Shown here one piece after another: positions 42,927 to 51,134 of a DNA stretch of 64,000 nucleotides. Location: assembly GCA_963838095.1 (NCBI GenBank), contig CAWIPO010000006.1:868001-932000 (forward strand). The letters run 5' to 3'. Source of the DNA: CAWCGU01 sp963838095 (lineage in GTDB: Bacteria > Actinomycetota > Thermoleophilia > Solirubrobacterales > 70-9). The position numbers and the translations under genes were made by a program. A model generated the notes under the pieces. It was not told where the DNA came from. It made no database searches and saw only the letters and a program-made list of their open reading frames with translations. Position 1 is the first letter of the stretch; each line of letters starts with the position of its first letter.

Positions 42927-44459
42927 CTACTCGCCCTGCCGCCACTGTCGTCGCGGGCAGCGCCGGACGCGCTCGCCGACGTTTGAGTTTCCTTCGATCA
43001 GCGTGCGACAGCGCAGCTCGCTCGCGAACGGGCCCCGGTAGCGCAGCACGTAGAGCCCGTTGCGGATGTCGACGACGTAGATCAGCCCGTTCTTGACGAT
43101 CGGATAGCTCCACATGATCGTCTTCACGGTGCCGCCGGCGCTCAACGCCGGATCCTCGGAAACCACCGCCGCCACGGGTTTCGGCATGAACTCGGCCGTC
43201 GTCAGCGGGTTCGCGGGGTCCGCGAGCGAGACCGCGCGCAGACCGGCGGAGTGCCAGGTGATCAGCGCCAGGTGCGGCGTCACCGTCGGGTTGTGCGACG
43301 AGAAGCTGGCGCCCTGCTGGTGCTCGATCGGGATCTCCTGGCAGCGCTCGGGATCGTTCCAGGGCGCGAGCTTGTACTCGCCGACGATCTCGGGGCGGGC
43401 GGGATCGCGGACGTCGATCAGCCGAGCCCAGCCGAAGGGGCAGCCCTGGAGCGGGTTGAAGCCGATCGACGGACCGAGCCCGAAGGCCTCCCCGTATACC
43501 TCGTCGGTTGTCAGCGCGTAGGGCCGGCCGGGCAGCGGAACGGCGCTGTGGGCGCCCGGGACCTCGTGGTGGACCGCGTTCTCCGGAGGGGTGAGCTGGC
43601 GGATCTCGGGATCGGGATCGGCGCGGGCAAGCTTGGATGTGTCGGCCATCATGAAGCCGCCCTCGAGGTCGGCGAGGTAGGCGCGGCGCCCGTTCCGGGA
43701 CAGGCTCAGCGAGTGCAGGCCCGCCTCATCCCATTCCGCCTCGCGGGCCGGCGACCAGCGGGTGAGCTCCCGGAACCGTCCCTTTCGCGCGCCGGAGATG
43801 TCAGTCACCACCAGGTGATCCCCCTCGGGGTCGACCGTCGCCCCGCTGCCGATGTACGCCGTGGTGATGTAGAGCAGCGCCCGTCCGGGGTGCTTGGGGT
43901 CATCCCAGAGGAAGAACTCGTGCGGCGTGTCCGGGACCGAATACGTGGAGACGAGCTTCGGCTTCGCCGCCAGCTCGCCGCGAATGTCGAAGAAGCGCAC
44001 CGTCGGCTGCACCGCGGCCGCCGGGGCGCCGGCGCACGCGTGCCCAGCCTCGTTGCACTCGAAGCTCAGGACCACGAGCAGGTCCCGGTCGGGCCACACC
44101 CGCAGCTCGCGATCGCTCGCACCCGGGTTGCCCGCTTCGGGCGCCTTGATCTGGGAGGTGACCGCGGGGTGGGCCGGGTCGGAGACGTCCACCACCAGGA
44201 TGCCGCTGTCCGGGTGCGTCCCGTCGGTGCGGCTGCCGACGTACGCATAGTCGCCGTGCATCGCAAGCGCCGCGTTCATGCCCCGGTTCAGGAGCGGATC
44301 CGAGCCCACGAGCTCGAAGCGGCCGGTGGGGCCTGGCTGCGCAGCCGGTGCCGGCGAGTCGATCAGCATCGCGCCGATGGCCATGCCGCCGAACCACAGG
44401 GCCGTGACGAGGCCCGCCCACAGGAGCGCGGCTCGCTCTTGAGGCCGGCGGCGCCGCAA
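42927..44459 (-). CDS. Membrane-anchored LVIVD beta-propeller protein
   Basis: 510 residues from a TTG directly after the stop of the upstream gene. An N-terminal anchor (LLWAGLVTALWFGGMAIGAMLI) is followed by LVIVD strands (YAYVGSRTDGTHPDSGILVVDVSDPAHP, RAYLADLEGGFMMADTSKL, WARLIDVRDPARPEIVGEYKL, LIYVVDIRNGLYVLRYRG). Several cysteines lie in the second half. It is coupled to the lysyl-oxidase-like gene. The other LVIVD protein in the window has an RTX tail instead of this anchor. Confidence 0.8.
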   Translation of the reverse strand: MRRRRPQERAALLWAGLVTALWFGGMAIGAMLIDSPAPAAQPGPTGRFELVGSDPLLNRGMNAALAMHGDYAYVGSRTDGTHPDSGILVVDVSDPAHPAVTSQIKAPEAGNPGASDRELRVWPDRDLLVVLSFECNEAGHACAGAPAAAVQPTVRFFDIRGELAAKPKLVSTYSVPDTPHEFFLWDDPKHPGRALLYITTAYIGSGATVDPEGDHLVVTDISGARKGRFRELTRWSPAREAEWDEAGLHSLSLSRNGRRAYLADLEGGFMMADTSKLARADPDPEIRQLTPPENAVHHEVPGAHSAVPLPGRPYALTTDEVYGEAFGLGPSIGFNPLQGCPFGWARLIDVRDPARPEIVGEYKLAPWNDPERCQEIPIEHQQGASFSSHNPTVTPHLALITWHSAGLRAVSLADPANPLTTAEFMPKPVAAVVSEDPALSAGGTVKTIMWSYPIVKNGLIYVVDIRNGLYVLRYRGPFASELRCRTLIEGNSNVGERVRRCPRRQWRQGE

Positions 44460-45749
44460 CTACGGATCGAGTGGGAGCACGGCCTTGCGCCGGTCCCAGG
44501 GACTCCGGCCGACACCGCGCTCTATCAACCGGACGTTGCCGTCGATGACCTCGATGAAGGCGTAGCCGACGTTGTCCTTCTCGCTCGATTCGCGGATCGT
44601 GTTGGTGCCGTCGACAATCGCGCGGACGACGTAGTAGCCGGGCGTGCCGTCGCCGAACTCGACGTACTGGTCGGGGAGGTCCCATGTGTAGACGTCCGCC
44701 CAGCCCTGGGTGATGCCCATCACCAGGGTGGTGTTCTGACTCGGGGGTCGGAAGCACACGTCCTCGTCGCTGTAGCGAGGAGGTCGGCTCTTGAAACGCT
44801 CGAAGTCGATGATCATCAGGTCGAGCGTGCAGAAGGAGGCTTTCCTGCCGGCTCCGGTCTGCTCGAGCCCGCCGCGAACGGGATCGCGAACTTTCAGGAG
44901 CTCGTAGGCGAGCATGTCCTGGACGTGGAAATGCCCGTGCCTCTCGTGGAAGATGAACTTCCCGGCCGGACGGTCGACGTGTGACCCGTCGCGGCGGTAC
45001 AGGCGCTGCATCACCGGGCCCTCGAACTGGCCCGTCTCGTTCGGGGTTGCCGAGCTCGCATCGAATCGGGCCTCGAAGGGGCCCTTGCCGACGTTCATCG
45101 GCCCGACGCTGAAGCGAAGGCAGCGTTGCGCGCCTCCGAGCAGCGTCTCATCGGGCGAGCAGGAGAACGGACGGAAGCCGAGCACATCCGCGGGGATCCC
45201 CACGTAGGGGCCGGCGGCGGCGACGAAGCCGAACCTCCAGGGTGCGTTCGCCTGCAGGTTCGGCAGCAGAACCCGCGGCCGCGCTCGAGGCTTTCTGGGA
45301 CGGTCGAGCCGGGCGCGGCCGCGGAAGGAGCTTGCGGTGACGTTCAACGGGATCACGCGCACGGTCCAGATCCCGGCCGCCGGGTTGGGCAGGAAGGCCT
45401 CGACGCTGAAATGAAGCAGGTGCGTCTCGGCGGCGACCACCTCGCCGCTCGGGTCGATCAGCTCCAGCGCGTACGCGTTCGAGCTCGACACCCAGTCGAT
45501 AGCCACCCGCAACCGCGATCGTTTCCCGGGGACGATCTCCAGGGGGTAGGTCCAGCACGGGCCGGAGATGCCGCAGCCCTCCGATGAGGGGACCGTGGCG
45601 CTCTCGACATACGGGCCGTCCCAGAACGCGTGCTGGCCGGGGGTGAGGCTCGCGACCGGCTCCTCGCTCTGCGCCCGCGCCGGAGCGGCCGTCCCGATCG
45701 CCAGCACAGCGGCAAGGACGAGGCCCGCTTGCTTTCCCCTCTCAAACAT
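44460..45749 (-). CDS. Lysyl oxidase-family secreted protein
   Basis: 429 residues from the ATG at 45749, chosen because it begins the signal peptide (GLVLAAVLAIGTAAPARA). The first part is a cysteine-containing beta region. The copper-site region is FIFHERHGHFHVQDMLAYEL near residues 240-260, with a histidine set as in bacterial lysyl oxidases, followed by DVYTWDLPDQYVEFGD and YYVVRAIVDGTNTIRE. Lysyl oxidases turn lysine into allysine using copper and a quinone cofactor, cross-linking extracellular proteins. It is the first gene of a two-gene operon with the LVIVD protein. Longer upstream reading lacks a signal. Confidence 0.82.
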   Translation of the reverse strand: MFERGKQAGLVLAAVLAIGTAAPARAQSEEPVASLTPGQHAFWDGPYVESATVPSSEGCGISGPCWTYPLEIVPGKRSRLRVAIDWVSSSNAYALELIDPSGEVVAAETHLLHFSVEAFLPNPAAGIWTVRVIPLNVTASSFRGRARLDRPRKPRARPRVLLPNLQANAPWRFGFVAAAGPYVGIPADVLGFRPFSCSPDETLLGGAQRCLRFSVGPMNVGKGPFEARFDASSATPNETGQFEGPVMQRLYRRDGSHVDRPAGKFIFHERHGHFHVQDMLAYELLKVRDPVRGGLEQTGAGRKASFCTLDLMIIDFERFKSRPPRYSDEDVCFRPPSQNTTLVMGITQGWADVYTWDLPDQYVEFGDGTPGYYVVRAIVDGTNTIRESSEKDNVGYAFIEVIDGNVRLIERGVGRSPWDRRKAVLPLDP

Positions 45750-45765
45750 ACAGTCCGTCCTGTAT
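45748..45765. promoter_or_regulatory. Putative operator at the start of the lysyl-oxidase gene
   Basis: ATACAG-n6-CTGTAT (45748-45753/45760-45765) is a perfect inverted repeat that overlaps the start codon. Just upstream on the minus strand, TAAAAT with a preceding TG motif could serve as an extended -10, placing the transcript start a few bases before the ATG. A bound repressor would block initiation. Confidence 0.5.
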
Positions 45766-45816
45766 TTTACACAAGGTGGCATCCGGATGCAGCCGCAGCC
45801 GCCGCGGGAGGCCTGC

Positions 45817-47310
45817 TCAGCGGCGGCGGCCATAGAGCAGCCGGAACGCGCCCAGCAGCGCCCGCGTCCGCGTGCGCGAGAACGGGTACCAGTGCGGCTC
45901 GCGGCGAAGGCCGCGACGGGCGATGACGACGGATTGCTGGCGGCAGTACTTGCGGATTCCCTCGGCCCCGTGGCGCTTGCCGATTCCGGATGCCTTCCAG
46001 CCGCCCATCGGCAGCCGCGGCAGGGCGTAGAAGCCGTTCGGGTCGTTGACCGTCACCGAACCGGCCTCGAGCCTGCGCGCGATCGCCTCGCCGCGGGCGA
46101 CGTCCTTGGTGAACACCGTCGCCGCGAGGCCGTATGCGGAGTCGTTTGCAAGCGTGATCGCCTCCTCGGCGTCGCGCACTCGCACCACCGGGACAGTGGG
46201 GCCGAAGGTCTCCTCGCGCATGCACGCCATCTCGTTGTCGACGCCGGTCAGCACCGTCGGCTCGTGGAAGTAGCCGGCCCCGTTTCTGGCGGAGCCGCCG
46301 GTCATCACCGTCGCGCCACGCTCGACGGCGTCGGCCATGTGCCGCTTGATGATCTCGAGCTGGGCCGCCGTCGTCGTCGCGCCGACCTCCACCGTTCCCG
46401 GCCCGCCTGACGGGTCGCCCTGGCGCAGCTCGCGGACGCGCTCGACGAGCTTGCCCACGAGCTCGTCGTGAACCGGATCCTCCACATAGACGCGCTCGAT
46501 CGAGATGCATACCTGGCCCGCGTTCGTCATCGCGTTGTAGGCGATCGAGTTCGCCGCCCGCTCGATGTCGGCATCGGCGAGAACGATCGCGGCGTCCTTT
46601 CCGCCGAGCTCGAGCGTCACCGGCGTCAGCGTCCTGGCCGCGCGCTCCATCACCGCCCGCCCGGTTCGGGTCGAGCCCGTGAACGTGATCGCGTCACAGG
46701 CGTCGACAAGCGCTGCACCGGTCTCGCCTCCGCCCGTCGCGACCGCGAAGACGCCCTCGGGCACCCCCGCCTCCAGCAGCAGGCGTTCGAGCCGCAGCGC
46801 CGTCAGCGGCGTCACCTCGCTCGGCTTCAGGACCACCGCGTTGCCCGCCATCAGCGCCGGAACCCCGTCGTCGGCGGGGATCGCAAGCGGCGTGTTCCAC
46901 GGCGTGATCAGCCCGACGACGCCGATTGGCTCGTAGCGGACGAGGAGGCGCTTGCCGAGCGCTGCGGGTGCGGCGGAACGGACGCGCTGCTCGGTCAGGT
47001 GGCGGGCCGCGTTCCGCGCCCAGTAGCCGAACGCGTTCAGCGCCACAGCCAGCTCAGCCACCTGGGCGTCCTCCCATGCCTTCCCGGTCTCGGAGACGAT
47101 CGTCGCGGCGATCTCCTCTGAGTCGCGGAGCAGCAGCCGCCGAGCCTCGCGCATCACCCGCGCGCGACCGTCGAAGCCGAGCCGATGCCAGCGAGGCTGT
47201 GCCTCGCGCGCCCCGGCAACGAGCCGATTCACGTCATCGGCGGACCCGTCCGGCACGCGCCCGACCACCTCGCCGGTGGCCGGGTTCTCAACCTCGATCA
47301 GTGCTGGCAC
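45817..47310 (-). CDS. Aldehyde dehydrogenase (NAD(P)-dependent)
   Basis: 497 residues from a GTG. The catalytic glutamate is in TLELGGKDAAIVL near 232 and the catalytic cysteine in NAGQVCISIERVYV near 268. The NAD site region (TPWNTPLAIPADDGVPALMAGNAVVLKPSE) and C-terminal NDPNGFYALPRLPMGGWKASGIG follow. Its sequence fits the succinate-semialdehyde or medium-chain aldehyde group. It follows the SDR gene by 22 bases, so MaoC, SDR and ALDH probably form one catabolic operon. Fatty aldehydes from alkane oxidation are possible substrates. Confidence 0.92.
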   Translation of the reverse strand: MPALIEVENPATGEVVGRVPDGSADDVNRLVAGAREAQPRWHRLGFDGRARVMREARRLLLRDSEEIAATIVSETGKAWEDAQVAELAVALNAFGYWARNAARHLTEQRVRSAAPAALGKRLLVRYEPIGVVGLITPWNTPLAIPADDGVPALMAGNAVVLKPSEVTPLTALRLERLLLEAGVPEGVFAVATGGGETGAALVDACDAITFTGSTRTGRAVMERAARTLTPVTLELGGKDAAIVLADADIERAANSIAYNAMTNAGQVCISIERVYVEDPVHDELVGKLVERVRELRQGDPSGGPGTVEVGATTTAAQLEIIKRHMADAVERGATVMTGGSARNGAGYFHEPTVLTGVDNEMACMREETFGPTVPVVRVRDAEEAITLANDSAYGLAATVFTKDVARGEAIARRLEAGSVTVNDPNGFYALPRLPMGGWKASGIGKRHGAEGIRKYCRQQSVVIARRGLRREPHWYPFSRTRTRALLGAFRLLYGRRR

Positions 47311-47332
47311 TCGTCCCGGGCGCAGCGCTCGG

Positions 47333-48221
47333 TCAGCTCACCGGTGCACCGCCGAGTGCCTCGGCGAGCGACGCGATCGACCAGTCCTCGCTGGTGGTTT
47401 CGGTCTCGCCGATCTGCCACCCGGTCAAGCGCGACACCGAGCCGCCCTGAATCGCGAACACCTCGCCGGTGGCGGGGCAATCCTCGGTCGCCAGCCAGGC
47501 GACGAGCGGCGAGACGTGCTTGGGGTGGAAGGCGTCGAACGCGTCGGGGTCCTCCGGCGCCTTCATCATCTCGCCGATCGGTCCCGGGGTCGCGAGCGTC
47601 AGCCGCGTGCGTGCGACCGGGGCGATCCCGTTCACGCGCACGCCGTAGCGGCCGAGCTCGGCCGCGGCGACGAGCGACATCGCGGCGATGCCCGCCTTCG
47701 CGGCGCCGTAGTTGATCTGACCCGGATTCGGCATGAACGTCCCGGACGCCGAAGCGGTGTTGATGACCGAGGCCTTCACCTCCTCGCCGGCCTTGCTGCG
47801 CGCTCTTCCAGTGCCCGGCCGCGTGGCGCAGGCAGCAGAAGTGGCCCTTGAGGTGGACCGCGATCACCGCGTCCCACTGCGCTTCGTCCATCGAGGCGAC
47901 GAAGGCGTCGCGGAGGATGCCGGCGTTGTTGACCAGCACGTCGAGCTGGCCCCACTCGTCGACCGCCGCCTGGACGGCCGACTCGGCGCCGGCCCAGGTG
48001 GAGATGTCGTCGGTGTTGGCGATCGCCTCGCCGCCCGACGCCTTGATCTCCTCGGCGACCTCCGCCGCCGGCCCTGCATCGCTGCCCGAGCCGTCGTTGC
48101 CGCCACCGAGGTCGTTGATCACGACCTTGGCGCCCTCGCTCGCGAACAGCAGCGCGTGCTCGCGGCCGATCCCGCGACCCGCGCCGGTAATCAGCGCGGT
48201 CCTGCCGTCAAGTGCTCCCAT
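47333..48221 (-). CDS. Short-chain dehydrogenase, (3R)-hydroxyacyl-CoA dehydrogenase type (one frameshift as sequenced)
   Basis: About 295 residues. An ATG with AAAGGAG ribosome binding site begins GALDGRTALITGAGRGIGRE, the NAD-binding motif, followed by LDVLVNNAGILRDAF and VHLKGHFCCLRHAAGHW. One extra base near 47793-47805 moves the frame, which continues VKASVINTASASGTFMPNPGQINYGAAKAGIAA, giving the S...YxxxK catalytic set. Upstream MaoC and this SDR match the two activities of peroxisomal multifunctional enzyme 2, so they likely act in sequence on acyl-CoA or steroid side chains. Confidence 0.87.
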
Positions 48222-48247
48222 GTCTCAGTTCTCCTTTGGTCGAAAGC

Positions 48248-49119
48248 TCAGCTCGCGACTTCGGCGAGCCCGTCCTTGATCACCGTTTCGCCGTCGTCGC
48301 TCGTCGACTCGAACGAGTACGACGCGCGGCCGTTGGCGGCGCCGTCGACCGACCAGATCGTCGGTGGTGATCGTCTGCTTCGGCAGCGCCGGGCGCGAGA
48401 AGCGGACCGCGAGCCGGCTCAGCCGCCCGGGGTCGTCCCAGCAGGTCTCCGAGACGATCGCGCGCGAGTTGAAGGCCATGGTGCAGAGCCCGTGGATGAT
48501 GATCCCGGGCAGGCCCATCGCCTTCGCGATGTCGTCGTCGAGGTGGATCGGCATCGGGTCGCCCGACGCCTCCGAGTAGCGGAAGGTCTGGTCGTCGTCG
48601 TAGGCCTGCTCGAGGGTCGCGATCGGCTCGGCCGAGCGAGCGTCGGGCTCGGACGCGGTGAGCGGGCGCACGCTCGCCCTCCGAGATCTGCTCCTCGACG
48701 CCGCGGAAGAAGGCGACCATCCACTGCTCGTTCACCAGCTCGCCGGAGTCGGTCGAGGTTTCGAGCTTGCTGTGCAGCGTGATCCCGTTCGGCGCGGAGT
48801 GAAGCCCGAGCGGCGCCGCTTTGGACACCAGCTTCATCCCTGGGCGGATCGGCTGGTGGAAGGTCATGTCCTGCTCGCCGTGCAGCACCCGCATCACGTA
48901 CTCCCCGGGAACTATCGCCAGCGTCGGGATGCTGAGCAGCTCGAACACCGGGACGATTGCGAACACCGGTGGAGCCAGCTCGCCGCTGAGGTGGCGGGGG
49001 TTGTCGTCGTTGGTCGCCTTCGCGTAGGCGATGGTGCGCTCGGCTTCAACCTCGAAGGTGGTCGGGTCCGTCCACTTCCCGAGCTCGTCGACGTTGAATT
49101 CTGTGGTCGTACTGCTCAC
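48248..49119 (-). CDS. MaoC-family enoyl-CoA hydratase (two frameshifts as sequenced)
   Basis: About 290 residues from the GTG at 49119. The N-terminal hot-dog domain runs SSTTTEFNVDELGKWTDPTTFEVEAERTIAYAKATNDDNP. An extra base near 48668-48675 leads into RPLTASEPDARSAEPIATLEQAYDDDQTFRYSEASGDPMPIHLDD, the second hot-dog with the catalytic D...H (MPIHLDDDIAK and GIIIHGLCTMA). A second extra base near 48359-48363 leads to IWSVDGAANGRASYSFE and the stop at 48248. Double hot-dog MaoC hydratases add water to enoyl-CoA. It heads the MaoC-SDR-ALDH cluster. Confidence 0.85.
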
Positions 49120-49246
49120 TGGGCCTGCTTTCTGTCGTTGTCTGGGGCGGAGGACCACTGGGGGTCCTTCCGCATTCCGGCAGCTTACATACCAACTCGA
49201 CTGTTTGTGGTTAGATGCTACGCCAACCAATGCGAAGGAGGCTCAG
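49120..49246. promoter_or_regulatory. Divergent intergenic region between maoC and the SRPBCC gene
   Basis: 127 bases separate the two divergent starts. The SRPBCC gene has a good AAGGAG ribosome binding site (49236-49241). I see no confident promoter hexamers or dyads. Confidence 0.4.
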
Positions 49247-49675
49247 ATGGCAGCGATAACGAAGTCGGCGACGGTCCCGGCCACGCCGGATCAAGTATGG
49301 GCGAAGCTCACCGATCTCGACAGCCACAAGGAGTGGCTGGCCACCCATGTCGACTACCCGGAGGGAACACCGGACGAGCTCGCGCCGGAAACCAGCTACA
49401 AGGAGCGGGTGACGATCATGGGCATGCCCGGTGAGGTCACCTGGACGGTGGCGAGCATCGAGCCCCAGAGCAAGCTCGAGTTGGCCGGCAAGGGGCCGAT
49501 GGGCACCGAGATGAAGGCCGCCTACAGCCTCGAGGGCAATGGCGACGGGACTGAGGTCACCTTCGAGACCGAGTTCAGCGGTGCGGCGCTGGCGGCGATG
49601 TCGGGACCGCTCACGGCCGCATCGGAGAAGGCGCTGACCGAGTCGATCGAGAAGTTCAAGGGGCTTTTCTCTTAG
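49247..49675 (+). CDS. SRPBCC-family protein (Rv0910-like)
   Basis: 142 residues from the ATG at 49247. The sequence is typical of the SRPBCC/START fold: MAAITKSATVPATPDQVWAKLTDLDSHKEWLA, SYKERVTIMGMPGEVTWTVASIEPQSKLEL and a C-terminal helix. It resembles the Rv0910 family, some members of which have been named toxins, although no antitoxin partner is seen here. A ligand-binding role is more likely. It lies 21 bases upstream of the first mce gene and is probably part of that operon. Confidence 0.78.
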   Translation: MAAITKSATVPATPDQVWAKLTDLDSHKEWLATHVDYPEGTPDELAPETSYKERVTIMGMPGEVTWTVASIEPQSKLELAGKGPMGTEMKAAYSLEGNGDGTEVTFETEFSGAALAAMSGPLTAASEKALTESIEKFKGLFS

Positions 49676-49696
49676 CAAGCCGCATGTGAGGGCGCC

Positions 49697-51127
49697 GTGA
49701 TTACCCGTCTCGCTTCCGTGGGCGTGCTGCTGCTCACGGCCACGCTCACCCTCGTCCTCCTGCTCGGAAGCGGCGGTGACGACGAGGACGCCTACAGCGT
49801 CACGGCGGAGTTCGAGAACGCGAGCCAGCTCGTCGGCGGCGAGCGGGTGGTGGTCGGCGGCGTCGCGGCGGGGTTGGTGGAGGAGATAAGGCTCGGGCCG
49901 CAAGGTCAGGCCCTGGTCACCTTCAGCGTCGCTCCCGAGTTCGCGCCGCTGCCACGCGGGACGGTGGCGACCGTTCGCTCCTACTCGATCTCCGGGCTCG
50001 CCAATCGCCAGGTCCAGCTGACGATTCCGGCTACCGGCAAGGATGGGGCCGAGATTCCGGACGGCGGCACCATGACCCAGGCCGAGACGGTGTCAGAGGT
50101 GGACATCGACGCCGTCTTCAACTCACTCGACGACCGCACGATCCGAAACCTGAAGCGGGTGATCGCCGGTCTCGAGACCTCGTTTGCGGGCGTCGGCGAG
50201 CAGGCCAATCGCGGCCTGCGCTACGCGAACCCGCTGCTTTCCACGTCGCGGGCAGTGGTCGGGGAGCTGGTCAGCGATCGCTCGGTCCTGCGCCAGATGC
50301 TGGTGCAGACCGCCGGCGTTTCGGGCGCCCTCGCGCCGCGCGCGACCGAGCTTTCGGCCCTGGTCGCCGACGCGAGCCGGGCGATGGGAGCGCTCGCGCG
50401 CCGCCGGGGCGACCTCGCGCTGACCATCGCCGAGCTGCCCGACTTCCTGCGCGAGTTCAACACCACCGCGGTCAACCTCAGGGCGACCCTCGACGACCTC
50501 GACCCGCTCGTCGTCGCATCGATGCCGGTTGCCGAGCAGCTGCCGGCGTTCATGGAAGCGCTGCGCTCCACCAGCCGCCGCGCCGTTCCCACCGTCGCGG
50601 ACCTCGACGCGCTGGTCGGCTCGCCGGGGTCCGCCAACGACCTCACCGAGCTGCTCCTGGCCGTCCCTCCAACCGCCGAAGTGGCGGTCGGCGACGGCGA
50701 GATCGGCGGCGGGGACCTCGACTGCGCGGAGGCCGACGCCGGCGACGACGACTTCGGCGACGGCGCCCTCGACGAGACGTCCTGCGCGCTGGTCAACTCG
50801 CTCCCGACGATCTCCTACCTGCGCGCCTACACACCGGAGCTGCTCGCCTGGATCAACGACTTCGGCACCTCCGGCGTCTACGACGCAAACGGGGGCATCG
50901 GCCGCATCGCGGGCATCTTCAACACGTTTACGCCCTCCACCTCGACCGGCCTGCCAGATGTCACCTTGCTGCCGCAGAGCCCCGAGCAGCAACTCGACTC
51001 GTTGACCGTCGGTCAGAACAGCCGCTGCCCCGGCTCGCTCGAGCGTGACCCCGGCGACGGCAGCACGCCCTACACCGAGGGCGGGACCCTGAACTGCGAT
51101 CCGGCCCAGGTGCCGCCGGGACCGTGA
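49697..51127 (+). CDS. MCE-family lipid-transport protein (1st of six)
   Basis: 476 residues from a GTG. An N-terminal membrane anchor (LASVGVLLLTATLTLVLLLGSGG) is followed by the MCE domain (YSVTAEFENASQLVGGERVVVGGVAAGLVEEIRLGP) and a long helical tail rich in alanine, with cysteines near the C-terminus. MCE proteins assemble into hexameric tubes that shuttle hydrophobic molecules across the envelope. It stands 21 bases after the SRPBCC gene and 7 bases before the next mce gene. Confidence 0.92.
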   Translation: MITRLASVGVLLLTATLTLVLLLGSGGDDEDAYSVTAEFENASQLVGGERVVVGGVAAGLVEEIRLGPQGQALVTFSVAPEFAPLPRGTVATVRSYSISGLANRQVQLTIPATGKDGAEIPDGGTMTQAETVSEVDIDAVFNSLDDRTIRNLKRVIAGLETSFAGVGEQANRGLRYANPLLSTSRAVVGELVSDRSVLRQMLVQTAGVSGALAPRATELSALVADASRAMGALARRRGDLALTIAELPDFLREFNTTAVNLRATLDDLDPLVVASMPVAEQLPAFMEALRSTSRRAVPTVADLDALVGSPGSANDLTELLLAVPPTAEVAVGDGEIGGGDLDCAEADAGDDDFGDGALDETSCALVNSLPTISYLRAYTPELLAWINDFGTSGVYDANGGIGRIAGIFNTFTPSTSTGLPDVTLLPQSPEQQLDSLTVGQNSRCPGSLERDPGDGSTPYTEGGTLNCDPAQVPPGP

Positions 51128-51134
51128 GTAGGTA

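Noticed and set aside
49247..49675. Toxin of a toxin-antitoxin pair (Rv0910-like)
   Set aside because: No antitoxin-like gene is adjacent, and the SRPBCC fold is far more often a ligand binder; the next gene is mce.
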